Shown: one piece after another, positions 1-7,189 of the stretch
Numbering within the stretch: position 1 is the stretch's first letter
How the letters are laid out: every line of letters starts with the position of its first letter
Assembly: GCA_040235375.1 (NCBI GenBank)
Contig: JBECKQ010000244.1
Coordinates: forward strand, 1-10,423
DNA: 10,423 bases
Source of the DNA: JBECKQ01 sp040235375
GTDB taxonomy: Bacteria; Planctomycetota; Phycisphaerae; UBA1845
Direction: 5' to 3'
Program-made: the position numbers and the translations under genes
The notes under the pieces: generated by a model
Databases searched by the model: none
What the model was told of the DNA's origin: nothing
What the model saw: only the letters and a program-made list of their open reading frames with translations

Positions 1-1134
1 CCGGAGCCGGACGATCCGCTCTGGTTCGGCGAGACGCCGGACGACGCCCAGTTTGCGCAGGCGGCCGGGCTGAACGTCGCCCGCATCATCGACAGCGACC
101 GGCTCGGCAGCGTCATCGGAAACCGCAAGTGTGGCTCGATCATCGCCCCGTACACGAACACGTACGCCTGGGCGGCCGACCTCGACGTGGACGCCGCGGA
201 CGAGGACGAGCTTCGCGCCATCATCGACCAGCGCCTGATCAAGGACGACGAAGAGCTGGGGGCCATGCGCCTCGCCGCCGAGGCGAACATCGCCGCGCAC
301 CGGGCGGCGTTCGCCGCGACCGCCGTCGGCCGGACGGAAAGCGACGCCGAGGCCGCGTTCACCGCCGCGCTCGTGGCCCACGGGTGCCGCAATTCCTTCA
401 ACCCCATCGTCACCGTCCGCGGCGAAGTGCTGCACGGCGCGTCCGCCGGACGCAAATTGCAGGACGGCGCGCTCCTGCTCATCGACGCCGGTGCGGAGGA
501 GTTCTGCGGCTACGCCAGCGACATCACCAGAACCATCCCGGTGTCCGGGCGATGGTCCGACGTGCAGCGTCACTTGTATGACACGGTGCTCCGCGCCGAG
601 ATGGCCGCCATCGAAGCCTGCCGTCCGGGCGTTCGCTATCGCGACGTTCACGCCGCCGCTGCCCGCGTCGTCTGCGAAGGCCTTGTCGCGGCGGAATTGC
701 TGCGCGGCGATCCCGCCCACCTGGCGGACCGCGGCGCATACGCGCTGTTCTTCCCGCATGGGGTCGGCCATCTGCTTGGCCTCGACGTGCATGACATGGA
801 GGATTTCGGCGACACCGCCGGCTATCCCCACGGCCGCCGCCGACCCACGCGTTTCGGCGACAGGTTCCTGCGCCTCGATCGCGATCTTCAGCCCGGCATG
901 ACCGTCACGATCGAGCCCGGCATCTATCTCGTACCGAATCTCTGGGCGAGCGCAGAGTTGACCGCCCCGTTCGTCGATTGCGTGAATCGACCCGCGGTGG
1001 ACGCGTTGCTCGCCGACAACTTCGGCGGCATCCGCATCGAGGACGACGTGTGCATCCGCGACGGCGCCCCGGAAGTCCTGACCGCCGCGCTGCCCAAAAC
1101 CGCCGACGATATCGCCGCCCTCGTCAACGAATGA
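1..1134 (+). CDS. pepP: Xaa-Pro aminopeptidase (M24B), 5' partial
   Basis: This is a cytosolic metallopeptidase expected to release N-terminal residues preceding proline. The frame is open from base 1, so the start lies outside the window; 377 residues are visible, and the family usually has about 430-460. The pita-bread catalytic domain fills roughly visible residues 80-360. All expected metal and active-site residues are seen: H145 (VLHGAS), D162 (LLIDAGAE), D174 (SDITRT), H253 and H257 (HGVGHLLG), H264 (DVHD), E305 (TIEPGIY), and R345/E347 (GIRIEDD). By family knowledge these correspond to the two-metal site of E. coli PepP. What remains of the N-terminal creatinase-like domain is residues 1-75. 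The gene converges on the copper ATPase gene with 3 bp between stop codons, leaving no room for a separate terminator. A prolidase is the main alternative, but the HGVGHxxGLDVHD form favours PepP. Confidence 0.93.
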   Translation, partial: PEPDDPLWFGETPDDAQFAQAAGLNVARIIDSDRLGSVIGNRKCGSIIAPYTNTYAWAADLDVDAADEDELRAIIDQRLIKDDEELGAMRLAAEANIAAHRAAFAATAVGRTESDAEAAFTAALVAHGCRNSFNPIVTVRGEVLHGASAGRKLQDGALLLIDAGAEEFCGYASDITRTIPVSGRWSDVQRHLYDTVLRAEMAAIEACRPGVRYRDVHAAAARVVCEGLVAAELLRGDPAHLADRGAYALFFPHGVGHLLGLDVHDMEDFGDTAGYPHGRRRPTRFGDRFLRLDRDLQPGMTVTIEPGIYLVPNLWASAELTAPFVDCVNRPAVDALLADNFGGIRIEDDVCIRDGAPEVLTAALPKTADDIAALVNE

Positions 1135-1137
1135 TCG

Positions 1138-3378
1138 TTACCGCCGGCGTAGTCGTAGCGAGTTCAGCACCACGCTGATCGAAGAGAGCATCATCGCTGC
1201 GGCTGCCCAGCCGGGGGGGATTTCGCCGATGGCGGCCAGCGGGATCGCGGCGATATTGTAGAGGAATGCCCAGAAAAGATTCTGCCGGATGATCGAAACA
1301 CTCCGCCGGGCGAGCGTGACCGCCGTCGCCACCGCCCGAATGTCGCTGCCGATCAACGTGATCTCCGCCGCCTGGTTGGCCACGTCCGTGCCCGCGGCGA
1401 AAGCAATACCCGCGTCGGCCGCAGCCAGCGCCGGCGCGTCGTTCGTCCCGTCGCCGACGAAGATGACCCGGTTACCGTCCCGCCGACGTTTCTCCACGAT
1501 GGCCGCCTTGCCCTGTGGGGCCATCTCTGCACACACGTCGTGAATGCCTGCCGAGGCGGCCGCCACTTCCGCCGTCGCTTCGTGGTCGCCGGTGATAAGC
1601 TCGACTTGCAGGCCGGCGCGATGCAACGTCTCGACCGTGTGCTCGATGCCTTCGCGAAGCTGATCGGCCAGCCCGATCACGCCCGCGCATTCACCGCCGA
1701 CCGCCACGAGCACGACCATTTGCCCGTCGGTCGCCAGCCGCTCGGCCCGATCCGCGATGGGGGTCGGACTCACGCCGCATTCCTCCAGGAACGCCGCGCT
1801 GCCGACCAGCACCTCGCGTCCGGCGATCTCCGCCCGGATTCCCCTACCGGCCACGCTCTTGAACGTCGTCGGCTCGTCCAGCTTCATGCCGCGCTTGCGG
1901 GCCTCGGCGACGATCGCCTTCGCCAGCGGATGCGCCGAGAACTGCTCGGCCGACGCCGCGGTTTGCAGCAGGGCGTCATCGTCCGGCGTCGCCGAGCCGA
2001 CCGGCTCGTCAACGACGGACTTGACCACCGGATGGCCCGTGGTGATGGTCCCGGTCTTGTCCAGCAGCACCACGTCCGCCCGGCCCGCGGCCTCCAGCGC
2101 GGCCGGCGATCGAACCAGGATGCCTTGCAGCGCCGCCCGGCCGGTCGAAACGAGAACCGCTACCGGCGTCGCCAGACCCATCGCACACGGGCATGCGATC
2201 ACCAGCACCGCCACCGCACAGCGCAGCGACCATGCCCACGTCGTCTGGCCGGCCGGAATCTCGAGCCAACCGACTCCCAGTAACGCCAGCCACGCGACGA
2301 ACGTCAACCCGGCACAGCCCACGACAATCGGCACGAAAACGCCCGCCACCCGGTCGGCGATGCGCTGAAGATGCGTCTTGCCCGACTGCGCCTGCTCGAC
2401 CGCCTGCATGATCCGCCCGATTGCGCTGTCCCGCCCGATCCCCGTCGCCGCGATCACCACGTTGCCTTCGCTGACGAGCGTGCCCGCCATAAGCTCATCG
2501 CCCGCGATTCGACTGGCCGGCATCGATTCGCCGGTCATCATGCTTTCGTCCACCGCGGCTTCGCCGGTTACGATTTTCCCATCCACCGGCACCACGGCGT
2601 CCTGCACGACGCGCACCTGGTCGCCATGCTGCACATCGTCGAGCAGCACCTCCTGCCATTCGCCGTCGCGAAGAACTGTCGCCATCCGCGGTGCCCGCGC
2701 CGCGAGCGCCGCAACCGCGCCACCCGCCTCGCGCCGCGCCCGCGTCTCGATGAACTTTCCGAGGTTGATGAACATGAGAATCATGCCCACCGGCTCGAAA
2801 TACACCGGCGCGTGCAGCTGGAACGCCAGGGTGATCACACTCCCCACAAAGGCGGCGCCGACGCCGATCGTCACCAGGGCGTCCATGTTCGGGGCGACGT
2901 GCAGAAGTGCGCTGACCCCGCCGGTGATGATCGCCCGTCCGGCAGGGCTCACCAGGAGAACCGCTGCGATTCCCGCCGCGATCCAGTGCCAGAACCCTGT
3001 GGCCGGAGCCAGCCAGTGGATGGCGAACAGCACGGCCCAGCCCGCCGCGGCCCAGATGAGCGCCTCGGCTTGGCTGCGGATTCTCCGCGTCGGCTCGAAG
3101 AGCTCGTTTCGCGTGTTTTCATCGGCCAGCTCGGCGGAGTACCCCGCTCGCCGCACGGACTCGGTGAGCCGCTCCGTTCCGGCCGGGCCACGAAGCTCGA
3201 CGGAGGCCTGACCCGTCGCGAGATTGACGCCTGCGTAGGTAACGCCCGGCACGGTGCGCAGCGCCTTCTCCACCCGCGCGACGCAGCTACCGCACGTCAT
3301 ACCGTCAACTCGAAGCAGTATGCGCTTCGGTTCGGAGGTGATCTCCACGGGGGGCCTTTGTTCGGCGATCCTGGTCAA
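1138..3378 (-). CDS. copA: Cu(I)-exporting P-type ATPase (CopA type)
   Basis: This integral membrane pump uses ATP to export monovalent copper (P1B-1 class). With a TTG start at 3378 it is 746 residues. In order: one N-terminal HMA domain with GMTCGSC (26-32); transmembrane segments from about 105 to 210; actuator loop with TGES (282-285); membrane metal site CPC (396-398, in VIACPCAMGLATP); phosphorylated D440 in DKTGT; SAHPL with H483-P484; and the hinge GDGTNDAP (642-649). The last two helices carry N700, YN (707-708) and MxxSS (730-733), the family signature of Cu(I) rather than Zn/Cd pumps. TTG is chosen because GGGAG lies 8 nt upstream. A GTG at 3348 with AAAGG 6 nt upstream is a close rival and would also keep the HMA domain. 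The open frame runs on to an ATG at 3657, but that stretch lies over the chaperone gene and looks non-coding. It lies 76 bp behind copZ, so one operon is likely. Confidence 0.95.
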   Translation of the reverse strand: MTRIAEQRPPVEITSEPKRILLRVDGMTCGSCVARVEKALRTVPGVTYAGVNLATGQASVELRGPAGTERLTESVRRAGYSAELADENTRNELFEPTRRIRSQAEALIWAAAGWAVLFAIHWLAPATGFWHWIAAGIAAVLLVSPAGRAIITGGVSALLHVAPNMDALVTIGVGAAFVGSVITLAFQLHAPVYFEPVGMILMFINLGKFIETRARREAGGAVAALAARAPRMATVLRDGEWQEVLLDDVQHGDQVRVVQDAVVPVDGKIVTGEAAVDESMMTGESMPASRIAGDELMAGTLVSEGNVVIAATGIGRDSAIGRIMQAVEQAQSGKTHLQRIADRVAGVFVPIVVGCAGLTFVAWLALLGVGWLEIPAGQTTWAWSLRCAVAVLVIACPCAMGLATPVAVLVSTGRAALQGILVRSPAALEAAGRADVVLLDKTGTITTGHPVVKSVVDEPVGSATPDDDALLQTAASAEQFSAHPLAKAIVAEARKRGMKLDEPTTFKSVAGRGIRAEIAGREVLVGSAAFLEECGVSPTPIADRAERLATDGQMVVLVAVGGECAGVIGLADQLREGIEHTVETLHRAGLQVELITGDHEATAEVAAASAGIHDVCAEMAPQGKAAIVEKRRRDGNRVIFVGDGTNDAPALAAADAGIAFAAGTDVANQAAEITLIGSDIRAVATAVTLARRSVSIIRQNLFWAFLYNIAAIPLAAIGEIPPGWAAAAMMLSSISVVLNSLRLRRR

Positions 3379-3454
3379 AAAACTGTCTCCCGGCCGGTTC
3401 CGGGCCTGCCAACGGCGTTTGGTAATGTCAGTCGGCCGCCACCCGGCAACCCTA

Positions 3455-3679
3455 TCACAGCGGACGATAGCCCGCCACGTCGAAATCGCCCGCGGAGCGG
3501 ACCGCGGAAACGAGATCGCCCGTCGAACAGTCCGCATCATCATAGGCGACGGTCGCCCGCCCGACCTGAACCTCGACCACGCTGACGCCCTGCTGGTGAA
3601 GAAGGTTTTCCCGCACGCTGGCGACGCATGCATCGCAGTGCATTCCCTGAACGTCAAGCTGGATACGCCTGGCTGCCAC
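3455..3679 (-). CDS. copZ: Small HMA-domain copper chaperone (CopZ-like)
   Basis: This is a soluble 74-residue protein consisting of a single heavy-metal-associated domain. The metal-binding loop is GMHCDAC (residues 12-18), with C15 and C18 as the presumed Cu(I) ligands. The beta-alpha-beta pattern that follows (VEVQVGRATVAYDD, then DLVSAVRSAGD) fits the ferredoxin-like HMA fold. By family knowledge it passes copper to the ATPase encoded just downstream. The GTG start at 3679 is chosen because GAAAGG sits 7 nt upstream (plus-strand 3687-3692). An ATG at 3808 in the same frame would add 43 residues with no HMA homology, cross the intergenic promoter region and overlap nadE. The pair's promoter should lie between 3680 and 3790, facing nadE. 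MHCDAC rather than MTCxxC is a minor variation, and Hg or another soft metal cannot be excluded. Confidence 0.85.
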   Translation of the reverse strand: MAARRIQLDVQGMHCDACVASVRENLLHQQGVSVVEVQVGRATVAYDDADCSTGDLVSAVRSAGDFDVAGYRPL

Positions 3680-3736
3680 GAGTATGCCTTTCGTTTGCGA
3701 ATCGCACCGGCAGCGTGCGACTTGCCGCCCGCCGGT

Positions 3737-3742
3737 TACAAT
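3737..3742 (+). promoter_or_regulatory. -10-like box upstream of nadE
   Basis: TACAAT matches the sigma-70 -10 consensus at five of six positions and sits 47 bp before the nadE ATG. A weak -35 candidate, GTGCGA (3715-3720), lies 16 bp upstream. The box overlaps the dyad at 3738-3754, so a bound protein could block it. This is inferred from sequence resemblance only. Confidence 0.4.
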
Positions 3743-3754
3743 CCCTTCGATTGT
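3738..3754. promoter_or_regulatory. Perfect 6-5-6 dyad between copZ and nadE
   Basis: The sequence ACAATC-CCTTC-GATTGT is a perfect inverted repeat of 6-bp arms with a 5-bp spacer. It lies between the divergent copZ and nadE genes, 36 bp ahead of the nadE start and 59 bp ahead of the copZ start. The size and symmetry suit a dimeric repressor or activator. It does not match the CopY TACAnnTGTA box or the long CueR dyad, so I do not assign a regulator. Confidence 0.4.
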
Positions 3755-3789
3755 GGAGTATTCCTCAGGGCCGCGGAAATGAAAAGAAG

Positions 3790-5442
3790 ATGAAGATTGC
3801 GCTGGCACAAATCAACCCCATTATTGGCGACATCGACGGCAACAGCGACAAGGTGCTCGCCTTCATCGACCGGGCACGCAACCAAGGCGCGGACATGGTC
3901 GCATTTCCGGAATTGACGGTGACGGGCTACCCGCCGAAGGACCTGCTGCTTAAACCGTATTTCATACGCCGCAACGTCGAGGCCGTCGAGAGGATTGCCA
4001 GCCGCTGCAAAGACATCGTGGCCGTTGTCGGCTACGCGAAGCCGAATACAACCGGCAGCGGGGCGGAGCTGTTTAATGCCCTGGCCGTCTGCCGCGACGG
4101 CCGCATCATGAAAATGCACGGCAAGAAGCTCCTGCCGACCTACGACATCTTCGACGAAAGGCGCTATTTCGCACCGGACGAGACCAGCGATCTGTCCGTC
4201 CTCGAGTTCGACGGCCGACCGATTCGCATCGGCTTCACCATTTGCGAGGATCTCTGGAACAACGAGCAGTTCGTCGATCGTAAGTTATACCGCGAGGATC
4301 CCATTGCCGACCTCGTTGCCGCCGGAGCCGAGTTGCTGGTCAACATCTCCGCCTCGCCGTTCGCCATGGGCAAGCAACATCAGCGGGTGGAGATTTTCGG
4401 CCGCCAGGTGGCCGAGCATCGCGTCCCGCTTGCCTGGGTGAACCAGGTCGGCGGCAACGACGAGCTGCTTTTCGACGGTTGCAGCGCGTTTCTGGGCACA
4501 GATGGCCGACTGATCGCCCAAGCACGGTGCTTCGATGAGGATCTGCTGTTGGTGGACACCAACGACGCGTCGTTAGCGCGAATCGAGCCTTTGCCCTCCG
4601 ATCTCGAAACGGTATATCGCGGTCTCGTCATGGGTACCCGCGATTACTTGACCAAGTGCGGGTTCAGGGAGGCGGTCCTGGGCCTCAGCGGCGGCGTCGA
4701 TTCGGCGGTTACGTGCGCGATTGCCGTCGCCGCGCTGGGGGCGGACCGCGTGCACGGCGTGGCCCTGCCGTCGCGGTTCAGCAGCAGCCACAGCCTCACC
4801 GACGCCGAGGACCTCGCCCGCAATCTGGGCGTAGACTACCGCGTCATACCGATCGAGGGCATTCACAAGGCGGCCGAGGAGCTGCTGGCCCCGCACTTCG
4901 GCGGTCGCGACTCCGGCCTGGCCGAAGAGAACTTGCAAGCCCGGGCGCGGGCCAACGTGCTCATGGCCCTTTCGAACAAGTTCGGCTGGCTGCTGCTGAC
5001 GACGGGCAACAAGAGCGAGCTGGCGGTGGGCTACTGCACGCTCTACGGGGACATGTGCGGCGGCCTGGCGGTGATCAGCGACGTGCCGAAGACGATGGTT
5101 TACGAGCTCGGCCGGCTGATCAACGAGAAGGCCGGCCGGTCGGTCATCCCCGAGAACACCTTCACCAAGCCGCCCTCCGCCGAACTGAAGGCCGATCAGG
5201 CCGACCAGGACTCGCTGCCGCCCTACGAGATCCTCGATCCCATTCTGCAGATGTACATCGAGCAGGAGAAGTCGGTCGACGAGATCGCGGCGGCCGGCTT
5301 CGACCGGGCGACGGTCGCGGAAATGACGCGCCTGGTGGACCGCAACGAGTACAAGCGAAAGCAGGCCGCCCCCGCTCTGAAAGTTACGTCCCGAGCGTTT
5401 GGCACGGGCCGGCGGATGCCCATCGCCGCCCGGTATCAGTAG
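3790..5442 (+). CDS. nadE: Glutamine-dependent NAD+ synthetase
   Basis: This enzyme catalyses the last step of NAD+ synthesis: it amidates nicotinate adenine dinucleotide using ammonia from glutamine and ATP. It is 550 residues long, normal for the two-domain form. The N-terminal nitrilase-like glutaminase domain (1 to about 260) shows the Glu-Lys-Cys triad: E41 (FPELTVTGYPP), K112/K113 (HGKKLLPTYDIFDE) and C152 (TICEDLW). The C-terminal synthetase domain (about 275-550) has the ATP P-loop SGGVDS (300-305) and the conserved LLTTGNKSELAVGY and CGGLAVISDVPKT blocks. The ATG at 3790 is chosen because MKIALAQINPIIGD is the standard family start. The frame is open further upstream to 3628, but that part overlaps copZ on the other strand. 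The Shine-Dalgarno is weak, a purine run AAAAGAAG just before the ATG. No partner of the NAD pathway is adjacent. Confidence 0.97.
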   Translation: MKIALAQINPIIGDIDGNSDKVLAFIDRARNQGADMVAFPELTVTGYPPKDLLLKPYFIRRNVEAVERIASRCKDIVAVVGYAKPNTTGSGAELFNALAVCRDGRIMKMHGKKLLPTYDIFDERRYFAPDETSDLSVLEFDGRPIRIGFTICEDLWNNEQFVDRKLYREDPIADLVAAGAELLVNISASPFAMGKQHQRVEIFGRQVAEHRVPLAWVNQVGGNDELLFDGCSAFLGTDGRLIAQARCFDEDLLLVDTNDASLARIEPLPSDLETVYRGLVMGTRDYLTKCGFREAVLGLSGGVDSAVTCAIAVAALGADRVHGVALPSRFSSSHSLTDAEDLARNLGVDYRVIPIEGIHKAAEELLAPHFGGRDSGLAEENLQARARANVLMALSNKFGWLLLTTGNKSELAVGYCTLYGDMCGGLAVISDVPKTMVYELGRLINEKAGRSVIPENTFTKPPSAELKADQADQDSLPPYEILDPILQMYIEQEKSVDEIAAAGFDRATVAEMTRLVDRNEYKRKQAAPALKVTSRAFGTGRRMPIAARYQ

Positions 5443-5465
5443 CCGCGTTTACCGCGTCAAGCCCA

Positions 5466-5493
5466 CATATATGCAATTAAAATGCCATTGATG
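5466..5493. repeat. 28-bp direct repeat, copy 1, upstream of merR-like gene
   Basis: This AT-rich block contains AATTAAAATGCCATTGATG. It matches the second copy at 21 of 28 positions, with 15 of 19 in the core. It begins with the palindrome CATATATG. It lies 24 bp after the nadE stop and is a candidate operator for the regulator encoded downstream. Confidence 0.5.
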
Positions 5494-5550
5494 TAAGGTC
5501 ATGCGATTGGTCTCGTCCGAGCGGGTCGGAATGTGGCTCGCGGAAAATAA

Positions 5551-5578
5551 CATTCATGTAATTTAAGTGCCCTTGACG
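5551..5578. repeat. 28-bp direct repeat, copy 2, abutting the merR-like start
   Basis: This is the second copy, with core AATTTAAGTGCCCTTGACG. Its first base is 85 bp after that of copy 1, about eight helical turns, so both copies would face the same side of the DNA. It contains TGTAAT (5557-5562), which matches five of six -10 positions. It ends 11 nt before the ATG at 5590, so a protein bound here would cover the promoter or translation start. Confidence 0.5.
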
Positions 5579-5589
5579 ATTATCGGATC

Positions 5590-6312
5590 ATGACTCAACC
5601 GCTCGACGGTCAACCTGCAATGCCACCGCTGGCCAGGACCTTCAATACGGCCAGCCTCGTACGCCTCACCGGAGTGTCGCTCCGGCAGATCAACCATTGG
5701 GATAAGCTCGGCCTTGTGTCTCCCTGCCTCGAGGCCGCCCGGGGATCGGGATCGAGACGCCGCTACACCGACGGAGACGCCGCTTTGCTGCTTGTCGCCA
5801 AGCAGCTGCGGGACCGCGGTCTCGCCCTTGATACCGTTCGCCGAGCGCTTTCTGCCGTAAGACGAGCGGCCGCCGACGGCCAGCCGGTTTCCAGCGGCTA
5901 CCTCGTCCTCCCGTCTGCGGGTCGGCCCAAGGTCATTCGCCAAGACGCCGATCTGCTCGGCGAGGTGCAGGCATCGTTGACGATCACGGTGCCGCTTGCA
6001 CCAATTGCGCAACAGGTTGCCGACCTTCACACGCGTGTCGCACGTCCCGAGCCCGCCAGCGTCTCCCTTGGCTCCGACATCTACCCGGCCTGGCTTCTGC
6101 CGGCGGATGACGGGCGATCGTTCGAGGCGACGTGCGGCCGCTGGCCGGACGAGAAAGGCACCGGTCCCAGCAGCCGAGCCGCTCTCGCGGATCTTCAGGC
6201 TACCATTGAGCGGCAGCTTGACGACAACCGTGCGACGCAACGCCGCCAAGGCGATTTGTCGCGGAGCGCTCCTTCGCGGCCCTCCGCGTCCACCTGGGGG
6301 GACAACTGGTGA
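5590..6312 (+). CDS. MerR-family regulator with HicB-like C-terminal segment
   Basis: This is a cytosolic DNA-binding regulator of 240 residues. Residues 17-90 form a MerR-type winged helix-turn-helix: NTASLVRLTGVSLRQINHWDKLGLVSP, then ARGSGSRRRYTDGD and a helix ending in RRAL. The HWDKLGLV and ARGSGSRR features recall the subgroup with RRQLDYWDRTGLV rather than metal-sensing MerR proteins. Residues about 100-152 (GYLVLP ... VPLAPIAQQVADLHTRV) match the usual continuation of that subgroup. Residues 163-212 (IYPAWLLPADDGRSFEA ... SRAALADLQATIERQL) look like a HicB-type small alpha/beta domain. Only C46 and C182 are present, so the CueR/ZntR metal site is absent. No clear Shine-Dalgarno precedes ATG 5590, and the ATG at 5620 is a possible later start. 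Two upstream direct repeats suggest autoregulation. Target genes and ligand are unknown. Confidence 0.85.
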   Translation: MTQPLDGQPAMPPLARTFNTASLVRLTGVSLRQINHWDKLGLVSPCLEAARGSGSRRRYTDGDAALLLVAKQLRDRGLALDTVRRALSAVRRAAADGQPVSSGYLVLPSAGRPKVIRQDADLLGEVQASLTITVPLAPIAQQVADLHTRVARPEPASVSLGSDIYPAWLLPADDGRSFEATCGRWPDEKGTGPSSRAALADLQATIERQLDDNRATQRRQGDLSRSAPSRPSASTWGDNW

Positions 6313-6399
6313 CGGACCGCGGCATCGGCGTTGGGCAATTGACCCATCAGCTTACGTTCGCGAAGATGACGCGACACGTGCTAGCCTGGCGCCGCGGTG

Positions 6400-6417
6400 G
6401 ATTGCCACGAGGCAATC
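6400..6417. other. Stem-loop in the leader of the response regulator gene
   Basis: GATTGCC-ACGA-GGCAATC forms a perfect 7-bp stem with a 4-nt loop. It lies 88 bp after the MerR-like gene and 74 bp before the response regulator. It is followed by GGTTATTCTC, not a true U-tract, so it is at best a weak terminator for the upstream gene. It could equally be a leader structure of the two-component operon. Confidence 0.4.
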
Positions 6418-6490
6418 GGTTATTCTCTGACCCGGGGACCGACGCGCGACCGGCGAGCTCAACCGGCAATCCGAAGAGGCATACCACGAA

Positions 6491-7189
6491 ATGGTCGCAA
6501 GACACGATGTGAAGAAAATCCTGCTGGTGGAAGACGACAGCCGCATCCGCCTCGAAGTCTATGACGCCCTGCGCGCCGCCGATTTCGAAGTCGATATGAG
6601 CGAGACGCTGGAGGCTGCGCAGGAAGCGGTCGGCCGCGGCTACGACCTCATCCTCCTCGATCTCGGCCTGCCCGATGGCGACGGCCTCGACCTCTGCCGA
6701 ACACTCCGCAGCGCCGGCGACATGGTTCCCATCATCATCCTTACCGCCCGCGACGCTCCCGACCAGCGCGTGCGCGGTCTCGATGTCGGCGCCGATGACT
6801 ACGTAATCAAGCCATTCCACATGCCGGAGCTGATCGCCCGCATTCGCGTTGTTCTCCGCCGGTCCGGCGAATCGACCGGCCAGGATGTCGTTCGCCGCGG
6901 CGATCTGTGGATCGACGCCCAGGCCCGCACCGCCGGCCGAGGCGACCGGCGGATCGAGCTGAAACCGCGGGAATTCGACCTCCTGTTGTTCCTGATGAAC
7001 CATCCCGGCCGCGCCTGGACGCGCGATCAGCTCGTCGAAAAGGTGTGGGGCAAGTCCTTCGGAGGGGACGCGCGCACGGTCGATCTGCACGTTGCCCGCC
7101 TGCGGAGCAAGATCGAGGACGATCCCTCGGACCCGCATTTCGTAGAGACGGTATGGGGAGTGGGCTACCGGTTCCAGGAGGAACCGTGA
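6491..7189 (+). CDS. OmpR/PhoB-family response regulator
   Basis: This is a cytosolic transcription regulator of 232 residues, activated by phosphorylation. The receiver domain (8-125) has the acidic pocket E14-D15-D16, phospho-acceptor D57 (LILLDLGLPDGDG), T85 (IILTAR) and K107 (VIKPF). The C-terminal winged-helix domain (about 135-230) shows LKPREFDLLLFLMNHPGRAWTRDQL, RTVDLHVARLRSKIE and VWGVGYRF, typical of OmpR/PhoB. The ATG at 6491 has GAGG 11 nt upstream, a slightly long spacing. A GTG at 6509 would give MKKILLVEDD, a very common family start, and is a reasonable alternative. The stop codon overlaps the kinase start, so the two are co-translated. The promoter probably lies in 6313-6490, but no convincing -35/-10 pair was found there. 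Confidence 0.96.
   Translation: MVARHDVKKILLVEDDSRIRLEVYDALRAADFEVDMSETLEAAQEAVGRGYDLILLDLGLPDGDGLDLCRTLRSAGDMVPIIILTARDAPDQRVRGLDVGADDYVIKPFHMPELIARIRVVLRRSGESTGQDVVRRGDLWIDAQARTAGRGDRRIELKPREFDLLLFLMNHPGRAWTRDQLVEKVWGKSFGGDARTVDLHVARLRSKIEDDPSDPHFVETVWGVGYRFQEEP
7176..7181 (+). promoter_or_regulatory. Ribosome binding site deciding the kinase start
   Basis: A full AGGAGG stands 4 nt before GTG 7186, inside the last codons of the response regulator gene. It fixes the kinase start at 7186 rather than anywhere in the longer open frame that begins upstream. Confidence 0.8.

Noticed and set aside
1540..3585. Long plus-strand frames of 247, 404, 203 and 277 residues opposite the ATPase gene
   Set aside because: They are rich in Arg, His, Pro, Ala and Ser with no recognisable motif, and lie antisense to an ATPase with every family signature; they are GC-rich shadow frames.
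3379..3657. N-terminal extension of the copper ATPase up to an ATG at 3657
   Set aside because: The extra 93 residues are arginine- and serine-rich, show no HMA or membrane pattern, and overlap the well-supported CopZ-like gene in another frame.
3628..3789. Upstream extension of nadE by 54 residues
   Set aside because: The family start MKIALAQINP is at 3790, and the extension would cover the promoter region and the chaperone gene on the opposite strand.
5443..5465. Terminator after nadE from the CGCG-TTTAC-CGCG inverted repeat
   Set aside because: The stem is only four pairs and no T-run follows.
5590..6312. The MerR-like gene as the copper sensor (CueR) for the copper pair
   Set aside because: It has only two cysteines, C46 and C182, neither in the C-terminal C-x(7)-C metal loop of CueR, and nadE lies between it and the copper genes.
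6339..6367. Promoter with TTGACC (-35) and GAAGAT (-10) before the response regulator
   Set aside because: The -35 is good, but the -10 matches only about half the consensus at 17-bp spacing; too weak to list as a feature.
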